Source: Phycisphaerae bacterium
Lineage (GTDB): Bacteria > Planctomycetota > Phycisphaerae > SM23-33
DNA: 64,000 nucleotides
Direction of reading: 5' to 3'
Assembly: GCA_011050235.1 (NCBI GenBank)
Contig: DRGC01000034.1
Span: 1 to 64,000 of the forward strand
Shown here piece by piece: positions 55,620 to 62,513 of this stretch (positions are counted from its first letter, which is position 1; each line of letters opens with the position of its first letter). Position numbers and translations under genes: made by a program. The notes under the pieces were generated by a model. The model saw only the letters and a program-made list of their open reading frames with translations, was not told the DNA's origin and did no database searches.

Positions 55620-55770
55620 CGTCCGTGTCCTTCTCGTGTGGGGCGAAATATCCTCACGCATATGATACCACATCCGGGAGGCGATGCACGGCATTGCTGC
55701 TGCCTCCTAGTCACCGGGATTTCCCGGATAGCCCCATCTGGCCGGTCGACGCCGCCTGCAAAAAACAAAC

Positions 55771-55799
55771 GTGACAAGGCCCGCTTTTCGGTGTATAGA
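55771..55799 (+). promoter_or_regulatory. Predicted promoter of the 55892 gene
   Basis: GTGACA (55771-55776, five of six), 17 bases, TATAGA (55794-55799). The leader to the ATG at 55892 is about 85 bases and contains an AAGGAAG ribosome-binding site. Confidence 0.55.
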
Positions 55800-55891
55800 G
55801 TGGCGGCTGTCATCTGGCGACCCCGCTGGGGTCGGCGACAACAAGAGACCACTTATTCACCCAACCTTTTGACGATGAAGGAAGTTCACCG

Positions 55892-56440
55892 ATGGAAGAT
55901 ACGCTATTGAAGAACATCTCCCACGTTCGCATCGGGCTGGTGCTGGCCCTGTTGACCATCGCCTTTGGATTCTTCCTGGGCGGGGCATTCGGCCTGTGGG
56001 AAGACTCGATGAAGGGCCATCTCGAGGCCCAGGCCCAGGCTGCGGACGAAAGTGTCTACGAAGGCGATGCCGCCAAGATGAAGACTATCACCGACAAGTC
56101 CTGGGTCTATCTCAAACGCGCCCACCTGCATGGCGGGGCGGTCGGTGGGGTGGCTCTGGTTATCATCCTGCTGGTGGCAGCGCTGCCCGTCCATCGCTGC
56201 GTCAAGGCGATGGACGCCCTGGCGCTGGGTCTGGGCGGGCTGGGATACTCAGTGTCGTGGCTGCTGGCCGGCCTCAGGGCGCCCGCCCTGGGCAGCACGG
56301 GCCTGGCCAAGGAAAGTCTCGCATGGTTTGCGCGGCTCTCAGCCGCACTGGTCCTGGCGGGAGTGTGTGCGGCCATTCTGCTGGTGGTCTGGTGCGCGTT
56401 CGTCAAGGCCCGCCGGCTGCCCAAGCCGCTCAACGACTAG
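55892..56440 (+). CDS. Small four-helix membrane protein
   Basis: A 182-aa protein of unknown family. It has hydrophobic helices at about 14-34, 80-98, 103-125 and 145-168, with a charged periplasmic or cytoplasmic loop of about 45 residues between the first and second (SMKGHLEAQAQAADESVYE). The second helix is preceded by a His-containing LKRAHLHGG, possibly a metal or haem ligand environment, and it ends in a basic tail (FVKARRLPKPLND). It has its own promoter. No partner gene is adjacent. Confidence 0.65.
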   Translation: MEDTLLKNISHVRIGLVLALLTIAFGFFLGGAFGLWEDSMKGHLEAQAQAADESVYEGDAAKMKTITDKSWVYLKRAHLHGGAVGGVALVIILLVAALPVHRCVKAMDALALGLGGLGYSVSWLLAGLRAPALGSTGLAKESLAWFARLSAALVLAGVCAAILLVVWCAFVKARRLPKPLND

Positions 56441-57067
56441 CCGATGGGCGAAGTCGCGTATCGCGCGGCGGGGCTCCCCGGGCGGCTCCTACCTGAGCTT
56501 GTTGATCGTTGGGCCCCAACGGGGCCCCTTGCTTAGCCCTGGGCGTAGGCCGTCAGGCCAAGCCCTGGGTTATCGTTGGCATTGCGGCAAGCCCCGTAAG
56601 GGGTGTCTTGGCTTTGTCGATCATGTGCTTGAGACTATTGTTGAGGCCGTCGCATCCCAGCAGCCAGCGCGTTCGGTCCCCTCAAGGCGCCCCGTTGGGG
56701 CTTTCCCCATTGGCCGGTTCATTCCCCAGGGCTCGCCGTTCGACTGCTCGCCGCGCTCACGCTCACGGCTTCGCCCCGGGCTAAGCAAGACGGCCCTTCA
56801 GGCCTGAGTCGACGGCTCGATCGATACGGACTTACGTAAAGCCGCTTACCCGTATCTGGAAGCACAATCAGGAAACCAGGGACCACAGACCAGGGACAGT
56901 CCGTTCCTTCAATGCCCCTCCACCATCCGGCCGAGCCGGACGCTTAAACTGCGTTTTTTCTTGCCGCATATCTGTGGAAAGGCGAGCGGGCTATTCTAGA
57001 ATTCAATAGGCAACCGCCGCAACGGGCGGCGGCCTGAAACGCGACGACTTGACGAAAGGGTACGACC
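56441..57067. other. Repeat-rich intergenic region, no gene recognised
   Basis: About 630 bases without a credible gene. The first part is built of GC-rich hairpins with CCCCAACGGGG and CCCCGTAAGGGG cores and inverted ends (see the separate repeat entry). The second part contains two copies of ACCAGGGAC (56874-56882 and 56888-56896). An A/T-rich segment (GCGTTTTTTCTTGCC near 56951) precedes the CBS gene, but no good -35/-10 pair was found. Confidence 0.6.
56511..56808. repeat. Imperfect inverted-repeat element (REP/MITE-like)
   Basis: The left end (CTTGCTTAGCCCTGGGCGTA, 56528-56547) and the right end read on the opposite strand (CTTGCTTAGCCCGGGGCGAA) match closely, near 56770-56789. In between are several hairpin cores: CCCCAACGGGG (56514-56524), CCCCGTAAGGGG (56591-56602) and CCCCGTTGGGG (56690-56700). 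There is no transposase. It resembles a non-autonomous or decayed mobile element, or a REP cluster. Confidence 0.6.
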
Positions 57068-57505
57068 ATGAAAGCTCGTGACCTTATGACAACCCACAGG
57101 ATCTTGAGTATTGTCGAAACGGATAACGCAAGGTCAGCAGCCCGGCTGCTCGCCGAGCACAATGTCGCATCGCTGCCGGTCCTGGACCTTCAGGGCCGAC
57201 TCCGAGGTGTTGTGACGGATCGGGATCTATGCTGTCGGCTGGTCGCGGAAGGCCGAAGCTGCGAGACCCTCATTTCGGAATTGATGTCCGAACCGGCTCA
57301 CAGCGTCCGACCAGATGCGACCCTGGAAGAGATCGAGTCCATCATGCGGCAGTTCAAAGTACGCCACCTGCCCGTCGTGGACGACGAAAACAGACTCCAG
57401 GGATTCATTTCGCTATCCGACCTGGCGAGGCATTGCTTCAGCTCTGACGACGAGCACGAACTCGTCGGCATTCTGGAAGCGGTCAGCCCGGGTACCGGCT
57501 ACTGA
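57068..57505 (+). CDS. CBS-domain pair protein
   Basis: A 145-aa protein made of two CBS motifs only. The first includes LMTTHRILSIVETDNARSA and ASLPVLDLQGRLRGVVTDRD; the second includes LMSEPAHSVRPDATLEE and HLPVVDDENRLQGFISLSD. Such stand-alone pairs bind adenine nucleotides (AMP, ATP, SAM) and act as energy or metabolite sensors for other proteins. No fused effector is present. An AAAGGGT ribosome-binding site precedes the ATG. A large hairpin lies between it and the chorismate-synthase-like gene. Confidence 0.9.
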   Translation: MKARDLMTTHRILSIVETDNARSAARLLAEHNVASLPVLDLQGRLRGVVTDRDLCCRLVAEGRSCETLISELMSEPAHSVRPDATLEEIESIMRQFKVRHLPVVDDENRLQGFISLSDLARHCFSSDDEHELVGILEAVSPGTGY

Positions 57506-57562
57506 GGCCGTAGCTGAGACAACACTGCAGAGCTCGACGGCTAGGTGACTGCGATCTGCGCG

Positions 57563-57614
57563 GATCGGGACGGTTACGGGCCCTTGATGCCCAAGGGCGG
57601 TAACCGCCCCGATC
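57563..57614 (+). promoter_or_regulatory. 52-nt near-perfect hairpin
   Basis: The arms are GATCGGG (57563-57569), CGGTTAC (57571-57577), GCCCTT (57580-57585), a 7-nt loop, AAGGGC (57593-57598), GTAACCG (57600-57606), CCCGATC (57608-57614). That is 20 pairs with one A-C mismatch and a small internal bulge. Short flanking palindromes offer competing pairings: CGATC/GATCG at 57552-57567 and CCCGATCGGG at 57608-57617. No U-tract follows. Confidence 0.7.
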
Positions 57615-57642
57615 GGGCCGATTCCTTTCTGATGCGGGGTAA

Positions 57643-57660
57643 CGATCATCTTGATGATCG
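57643..57660. promoter_or_regulatory. 18-bp perfect palindrome, candidate operator
   Basis: CGATCATC-TT-GATGATCG. It overlaps the -35 region of the predicted promoter for the chorismate-synthase-like gene, where a repressor would block it. The regulator is unknown. Confidence 0.6.
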
Positions 57661-57678
57661 TGCGGCATCTGGTACCAT
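57651..57678 (+). promoter_or_regulatory. Predicted promoter of the chorismate-synthase-like gene
   Basis: TTGATG (57651-57656), 16 bases, TACCAT (57673-57678). It leaves a leader of about 85 bases that ends in AAAGGAG before the ATG at 57772. Confidence 0.45.
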
Positions 57679-57771
57679 GCGTCCGGCAGGAACAGGTCGG
57701 TCCCTGTTTGCCCCGACTCAGGCGGCATGCACGCGCATCCATGGTTTGCCGAACGTAAAGGAGCAAAAACG

Positions 57772-59106
57772 ATGATGGGTTGTCACCTAGGCAGATGTTT
57801 TCAGGTCACCGTTGCCGGCGGATCCTATCAGGACGGCCTGACGGCGGTTGTTCAGGGCGTGCCCGCCGGGATGCTCTTGACCGAGCAGGAAGTCTACGGC
57901 GACCTGTTGCTGCGCAAGCCCGGGGCCGACGAATTGTCGTCGCCGCGCAAAGAGCCCGACCTGCCCGTCATCTACACCGGCCTCAACGCCGCCGACACCA
58001 TCGAAGGCGCGGGCAACAAGAACCACACCAACGGCACGCCGCTGTCGATTCTGATCCCGAACCTGGATCGGCACTTCGTCCATATCAAGCAGTACCAGGA
58101 CACCAACCGCACGCCGCGGCCGGGCCATGCGTCCTACGCATCGTTCCAGAAGTACGGCCCCGACGACGACGCCATTGGGGCCGGCTTTTTCAGCGGCCGC
58201 TACACCTGCACCATCGTGGCGGCGGGCTTTGTCGCCAAGAAGATCCTGAAGATGTGCGGCATCGACGTGTTCTCCTACGTCCGCGAGATCGCCGGCGTCC
58301 GCTGCGACGAGGTGACCCCCGCGGCGGCCCTGGAATCCACCAACGCCTACAAGCGGATGCGGCAGGATTACGATCCGTTCTATCAGCAGATCTACGTCGA
58401 GGGCCGGATCACGCCCGAGATGCGGTTCCTGGAAAAGGTCGCCGTCCTGGCCGAGATCGAACAGCAGATCGACGAGATCCGGGGCAAGGCCGCCCCGATG
58501 GATCGCGGCGCCATCGCCGACAAGTACGGCGTGCATCACATCGTCAACTGTCCCGACCTCGACGCCGCCCAGGCCATGGTCGACGCGTGCGGCAAGATCG
58601 CCGCAACCGGCGATTCGGCCGGCGGGGTGGTGGAGGTCGTCGCCACGGGCCTCCCGGCCGGGCTGGGCGAGCCGGTCTTCGCCAAGCTCGACGCCGAACT
58701 GGGCCGAATGCTCGGCATCGGCGCGGTCAAGGGCGTCGAGATCGGCGCCGGCTTCGCCGTCAAGGATATGACCGGCATCCAGAGCAACGATCCCATTCAC
58801 GCCGAGGATGGGAAGGTGGTCTTCGAGACCAACAATGCCGGCGGCATCACGGGTGGCCTGACCACGGGCCAGCCGATCGTCGTCCGCCTGGCCGTCAAGC
58901 CCACGCCCACCATCGACAAGCCGCAGAAGACCATCGACAAGTACACGCTGGAGAACTGCGATCTGGCCGCCATCACCCGACGCGACCCAACCATCGTCGC
59001 CCGCATCTGGCCCGTCGCAGAAAACTACACCGCCCTGGTCCTACTAGACCACCTAATGGCCCACTACGGCTACCAAGCCGTCATGGCCAAAGTCGCCGGC
59101 GGCTAA
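57772..59106 (+). CDS. Divergent chorismate synthase homologue
   Basis: 444 aa from the ATG at 57772 with an AAAGGAG site. Family blocks are recognisable in order: VQGVPAGMLLTEQEV, RKPGADELSSPRKEPD, GTPLSILIPNLD, PRPGHASYASFQKYG, FFSGRYTCTIVAAGFVAKKI, GLPAGLGEPVFAKLDAEL, KGVEIGAGF, NAGGITGGLTTGQPIVV and RRDPTIVARIWPVAE. It resembles the HFSGRLTAP-type enzymes. However, the N-terminal GESHG, with one of the two invariant histidines, is GGSYQ here, and GGGHFSGR is GAGFFSGR. The second invariant His (RPGHA) and the late Asp remain. The fold is clear; activity is uncertain. If functional it makes chorismate with reduced FMN. It is followed by an Fe-S protein gene. Confidence 0.85.
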   Translation: MMGCHLGRCFQVTVAGGSYQDGLTAVVQGVPAGMLLTEQEVYGDLLLRKPGADELSSPRKEPDLPVIYTGLNAADTIEGAGNKNHTNGTPLSILIPNLDRHFVHIKQYQDTNRTPRPGHASYASFQKYGPDDDAIGAGFFSGRYTCTIVAAGFVAKKILKMCGIDVFSYVREIAGVRCDEVTPAAALESTNAYKRMRQDYDPFYQQIYVEGRITPEMRFLEKVAVLAEIEQQIDEIRGKAAPMDRGAIADKYGVHHIVNCPDLDAAQAMVDACGKIAATGDSAGGVVEVVATGLPAGLGEPVFAKLDAELGRMLGIGAVKGVEIGAGFAVKDMTGIQSNDPIHAEDGKVVFETNNAGGITGGLTTGQPIVVRLAVKPTPTIDKPQKTIDKYTLENCDLAAITRRDPTIVARIWPVAENYTALVLLDHLMAHYGYQAVMAKVAGG

Positions 59107-59218
59107 GGGCTAAGGGGTCTTACAGAAGTTCGCTTCTGTTTGGGTGGCGGGGCTCCTGTCCCGCCACCTGTCGTGCACGGCCGGGACGGGCTTTGGGATG
59201 ACTTCAAGGAGCTAGGCC

Positions 59219-60142
59219 ATGGGATTACTATCGGATTTCTGCGAGCGGGTGAAACAGACGGCTCTGGCCGGTGGGGCGGACATTGTGGGGATCGCGTCGA
59301 TCGAGCGGTTCGACCATGCCCCGCCCGAGCTGCACCCGCGGGGCATTTTCAGCCACACACGGAGCGTGATCGTCCTGGGCTGTCGGATGCTGCGCGGGGC
59401 GCTCAAGACGATCGAGGAGGGCAACTACTGGCAGGCGTACAATTGTGACTCCTACCAGTACATCAACGAAATCCTCGCCCCCCACATGCTGCGGAAGGTC
59501 ATCCTGCTGCTGGAGGACCACGGCCACACGGGCGTGCCGATGCACAACCCGTTCGGTTTCCACGCCGGCCGGCCCGTCCGCCCGGGCGGGACCAAGCCCG
59601 ACGGCGGGCTGAGCCTTCGCGTGATCGGCTGTGCCGCCGGGCTGGGCGAACTGGGCCGCAGCAAGCTGTTCCTCACCCCCCAGTTCGGCCCGCGGCAGCG
59701 GATGTACGCCGTGCTAACCGACGCCGAGCTGCCCGCCGACCCGCTGATTGAACCCGGCGCCATTTGCGACGACTGCGGCACGTGCAGCCGGGCGTGCCCG
59801 GCCGGGGCGATTCCGGCCCAGCGCACCTGCGAGGTCCGCATCGGCGATCGCATCTACACGCATGGGCCGCTGGACTGCGAAAAGTGCTGCGTGGTCCACA
59901 CCGGTTGGGATCCCCGGTACTCGCCGTTTGTGACCGAGGAGTCCACCCCCGACAACCCGCCCGGCTACTATCAGTTTCTCCAGCACCGCTTCCGCCACCA
60001 GTCGATCTGCGGCGCCCGCGGCTGTGTGCGGGCGTGCATGGACCACCTCGAAAAGACCGGCCGGATCAGCAAGCAGTACCACACCCCCATGATCGAAGGC
60101 GAGCAATGGACCATCCCCGATAGCGGCCAGACGGGCAGTTGA
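59219..60142 (+). CDS. QueG-like iron-sulfur protein
   Basis: A 307-aa protein with an AAGGAG site. It resembles the epoxyqueuosine reductase/reductive-dehalogenase-related group: an N-terminal domain with SVIVLGCRML, a central LGELGRSKLFLTPQFGPRQRM, and a ferredoxin motif CDDCGTCSRACPAGAI. Instead of QueG's second classical cluster motif it has a CEKCCVVH pair and a C-terminal CGARGCVRACMDHLEK. A true queG is present at 17.5 kb, so this is likely a different reductase or electron carrier. It directly follows the chorismate synthase homologue, 112 bases later, without a promoter between them that I can recognise. Confidence 0.8.
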   Translation: MGLLSDFCERVKQTALAGGADIVGIASIERFDHAPPELHPRGIFSHTRSVIVLGCRMLRGALKTIEEGNYWQAYNCDSYQYINEILAPHMLRKVILLLEDHGHTGVPMHNPFGFHAGRPVRPGGTKPDGGLSLRVIGCAAGLGELGRSKLFLTPQFGPRQRMYAVLTDAELPADPLIEPGAICDDCGTCSRACPAGAIPAQRTCEVRIGDRIYTHGPLDCEKCCVVHTGWDPRYSPFVTEESTPDNPPGYYQFLQHRFRHQSICGARGCVRACMDHLEKTGRISKQYHTPMIEGEQWTIPDSGQTGS

Positions 60143-60210
60143 GCAAGCCCAACGGGCCCCTGTCGGGGATGCCCATGCTACGAAGACGACCCTTTTCCAA
60201 CAGCCCCAGC

Positions 60211-60280
60211 GTCCCCCGAACCCCCCGAACCTATGCGAACCCGTGTCCCCCGAACCCCGAACCCCTCGAACCCCCGAACC
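60211..60280. repeat. Degenerate CCCCGAA repeat tract
   Basis: Seven or so variants of CCCCGAAC separated by a few bases, on the plus strand only. It lies between the QueG-like gene and the first lipoprotein. No gene is supported here; low-complexity sequence generated by slippage is likely. Confidence 0.7.
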
Positions 60281-60304
60281 GTGTCCCTCCCTCCACAAAG
60301 GATC

Positions 60305-60787
60305 TCACAGCGCAGGGGCGTCGCGTCTCGATGGCAGCACGACCTCCCCGATCAACTCCAAGAATCGGGGCTCTTCTGTCCCCATGTCTTCAATCAGGAC
60401 CGGTCGGTTATTCTCATGACCGAACAAGTAATAATAATGGATTTGCCCGTCTATCAAGATAGGGGACTGTGTTTCGGATTGCCCGGCATGTCGGACCTCG
60501 AGAACGTGACGCCCCGGGCTGGTCCGAATTTCTTGCAGATCAACCTGCGCACCGTCCATGCCTGATGTATTCGGAGGCAACTTCCCATCGAAAACAGGCT
60601 GCCCATCCCAGAATATCTTCACGGCGGGACGGTCAGCCGACGCGGGGCTGAATACTGTCACCCCGCAGCCTCCAGGTTGGCTTCCATCGTCATACACGAG
60701 AGTTTGCCATGGCTCTTGTTCACACCCACGACATCCGGCAAGACCCAAAGCAATTCCCAGACTCAGCACCGTATGAACAATACGCAT
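60305..60787 (-). CDS. Predicted small lipoprotein, tandem copy A
   Basis: 160 aa from the ATG at 60787. The signal peptide ends in a lipobox (LGLAGC, Cys near residue 19). The mature protein is beta-rich, with YDDGSQPGGCGV, then KIFWDGQPVFDGKLPPN and a C-terminal strand HYYYLFGHENNRPVLIED. It may be an Ig-like or carbohydrate-binding-like domain; I do not name a family. The frame is open upstream to 61006 as a hydrophobic extension, which is unlikely to be translated. Copy B is 751 bases upstream in transcription order. No partner gene is adjacent. Confidence 0.7.
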   Translation of the reverse strand: MRIVHTVLSLGIALGLAGCRGCEQEPWQTLVYDDGSQPGGCGVTVFSPASADRPAVKIFWDGQPVFDGKLPPNTSGMDGAQVDLQEIRTSPGRHVLEVRHAGQSETQSPILIDGQIHYYYLFGHENNRPVLIEDMGTEEPRFLELIGEVVLPSRRDAPAL

Positions 60788-61019
60788 ATAGGCGACCCGT
60801 CTTCCTGGATAATAGAGATAATAGAGGACGCTAACGAATGGCATTAGGACAAGGACTCTTGCTGACCATAAGCATACCAAGAACAAGATATTGCAGATGT
60901 GCTGGCAGTGCGATCCCGCGATGTAACACGGCGAAGGCTGGTCGGTTACGACAACGGCAACCGAAGCCACAAGAACACTGTTTCCTCCCGCCAGACCGGC
61001 GATCACGTGTGATTGTGCG
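60788..61019. other. Region between the two lipoprotein copies
   Basis: 232 bases with lower GC than the surroundings. On the minus strand the open frame upstream of copy A's ATG reads as a hydrophobic sequence (LFLVCLWSARVLVLMPFV). A small membrane protein is possible, but there is no ribosome-binding site. Otherwise nothing was recognised. Confidence 0.4.
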
Positions 61020-61538
61020 TTATCCTAATACCATTCTGCTCCGTTCCCTTATTCCCGCCCTGACCCCTCTAGCCGGGAAGGGCACATGCCACGGGTGTGA
61101 TCTGACATCAGAAAATAGGGGCTCCTCTGTCCCCATGTCTTCAATCAGGACCGGTCGGTTATTCTCATGACCGAATAAGTAATAATAATGGATTTGCCCG
61201 TCTATCAAGAGAGGGGACTGTGTTTTGGATTGCCCGGCATGTCGGACCTCGAGAACGTGACTCCCTGGACTGGTCCGAATGTCTAACAGATCAATCTGCA
61301 CGCCATCCATGCCTGATGTATCCGGAGGCAACTTCCCATCGAAAACAAGCTGCCCATCCCAGAATATCTTCACGACGGCGCCTTGAGGTGACGGGGGGCT
61401 GAATATGAACACCCCGCAGCCCCCAGGCTGGGTTCCATCGTCATACACGAGAGTTTGCCATGGGTCTTGTCCACACCCACGACATCCGGCAAGGCTCAAA
61501 GCAATTCCCAGACTCAGCACCGTATGAACAATACGCAT
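61020..61538 (-). CDS. Predicted small lipoprotein, tandem copy B
   Basis: 172 aa from the ATG at 61538, with lipobox LSLAGC. It aligns with copy A over 139 residues without a gap, and the DNA is co-linear at a fixed offset of 751 bases. Roughly 20 residues differ (for example KIFWDGQLVFDGKLPPD). After EEP the C-termini are unrelated: copy B ends with a basic tail (RERSRMVLG), copy A with LPSRRDAPAL. The break marks the edge of the duplication. The annotated stop of copy B may lie in sequence that was not originally coding. Confidence 0.68.
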   Translation of the reverse strand: MRIVHTVLSLGIALSLAGCRGCGQDPWQTLVYDDGTQPGGCGVFIFSPPSPQGAVVKIFWDGQLVFDGKLPPDTSGMDGVQIDLLDIRTSPGSHVLEVRHAGQSKTQSPLLIDGQIHYYYLFGHENNRPVLIEDMGTEEPLFSDVRSHPWHVPFPARGVRAGIRERSRMVLG

Positions 61539-61793
61539 ATAGGCGGCCCTTCTTCCTGGCATGGTATTCGCGGTTGCTCTACTTCTTCACGTCCTTATCA
61601 ATTTCACTGTCCAGAACTCCCTTCTTCTTCAGTGCTGCCACTGTCTTGCACCCGAGTTTACGCGTTCGGAAAACAGAGGGGCGCTAACAGTACTTCCATA
61701 GAACGACGGGAGCACAGAAGGGAAATAGGGCTAGCTTCCCCATATTCCCATGTAATTCGGCCCCGGTCGCTCGCGTGGCGATCTGTTGGGTAT

Positions 61794-61799
61794 TATAGT
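61794..61799 (+). promoter_or_regulatory. -10 element eight bases before the glycosylase GTG
   Basis: TATAGT at 61794-61799 with no convincing -35. The GTG at 61808 begins eight bases later, so transcription could start almost at the start codon. The same bases read TATAAT on the minus strand (61797-61792) and could serve copy B in the other direction. Confidence 0.35.
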
Positions 61800-61807
61800 G
61801 CTCGGCT

Positions 61808-62497
61808 GTGACCCGGACCAGGAATGCTCGAACGTTGATGCGGATGTATGAGGCCATGCGGGGGCGGTTTGGGGTGCAGGGGTGGTGGCCGTCGCAGGCT
61901 GGGGCCGAAACGGCGGAGGGCAAGACGGAGATCTGCGTGGGGGCGATTCTGACGCAGAACACCAACTGGACTAACGTCGAGCGGGCGATTGAGAATCTGC
62001 GGCGGGCCGATAGTCTGAGCGTCGAGGCGCTGGATGCGATGAGGCCGACGAAGCTGGCGGGGCTGATTCGGCCGGCGGGGTATTTCAACGTCAAGGCGCG
62101 GCGGCTGAAGAACTTCATCTCAGCGGTGGTTGAGGCGGGCGGCGATATCGAGGCGTTTCTGGATCGGCCGATCGATGAGCTTCGTGCGGCGCTGCTGGCG
62201 GTCAACGGCGTCGGGCCGGAGACGGCTGACAGCATGATCCTTTATGCAGCCGGTCAGCCGACGTTCGTGATCGACGCCTACACGGTCCGAATCTTTCGCC
62301 GTCACGGCCTGTTGGCTGACGGCGACAATTACGCCACGGCCAAGGCGATGTTCGAGGCCGCCCTGCCGACGGATGCGGGGCTGTTCAACGATTACCACGC
62401 GCAGGTCGTGGCCACGGGCAAATGGTTCTGCCGCCGTCGGGCGCGGTGTGAGGGCTGTCCGTTGGAGCGTTTTGCCCACGATGCGGATGGCCCGTAG
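61808..62497 (+). CDS. MagIII-type DNA glycosylase (endonuclease III family)
   Basis: A 229-aa protein from GTG 61808; an internal ATG at 61838 is the alternative. It has the HhH-GPD fold: VGAILTQNTNWTNVE, the hairpin LLAVNGVGPETADSMIL, and FVIDAYTVRI with the catalytic Asp. In bifunctional endonuclease III the helix-hairpin-helix Lys follows G-x; here the site is Glu (GPETA), so a lyase activity is unlikely. The C-terminal cluster region has only three cysteines (CRRRARCEGC), so a [4Fe-4S] cluster is doubtful. This fits 3-methyladenine-type glycosylases. It repairs alkylated bases in the DNA; substrates cannot be predicted. Confidence 0.88.
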   Translation: MTRTRNARTLMRMYEAMRGRFGVQGWWPSQAGAETAEGKTEICVGAILTQNTNWTNVERAIENLRRADSLSVEALDAMRPTKLAGLIRPAGYFNVKARRLKNFISAVVEAGGDIEAFLDRPIDELRAALLAVNGVGPETADSMILYAAGQPTFVIDAYTVRIFRRHGLLADGDNYATAKAMFEAALPTDAGLFNDYHAQVVATGKWFCRRRARCEGCPLERFAHDADGP

Positions 62498-62513
62498 CGT
62501 CGGCAGGTGGGGC

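Noticed and set aside
47848-55694. Long plus-strand frames opposite the giant protease
   Set aside because: These are antisense shadows typical of GC-rich DNA. They carry no conserved motif, while the minus-strand protein shows a complete catalytic triad and repeat domains.
60213-60280. CRISPR-like array in the CCCCGAA tract
   Set aside because: The units are only about 7-10 bases, irregular and without spacers of constant length.
60788-61006. N-terminal hydrophobic extension of lipoprotein copy A
   Set aside because: Copy B begins at the equivalent ATG, the lipobox follows directly after that ATG, and the extension has no ribosome-binding site.
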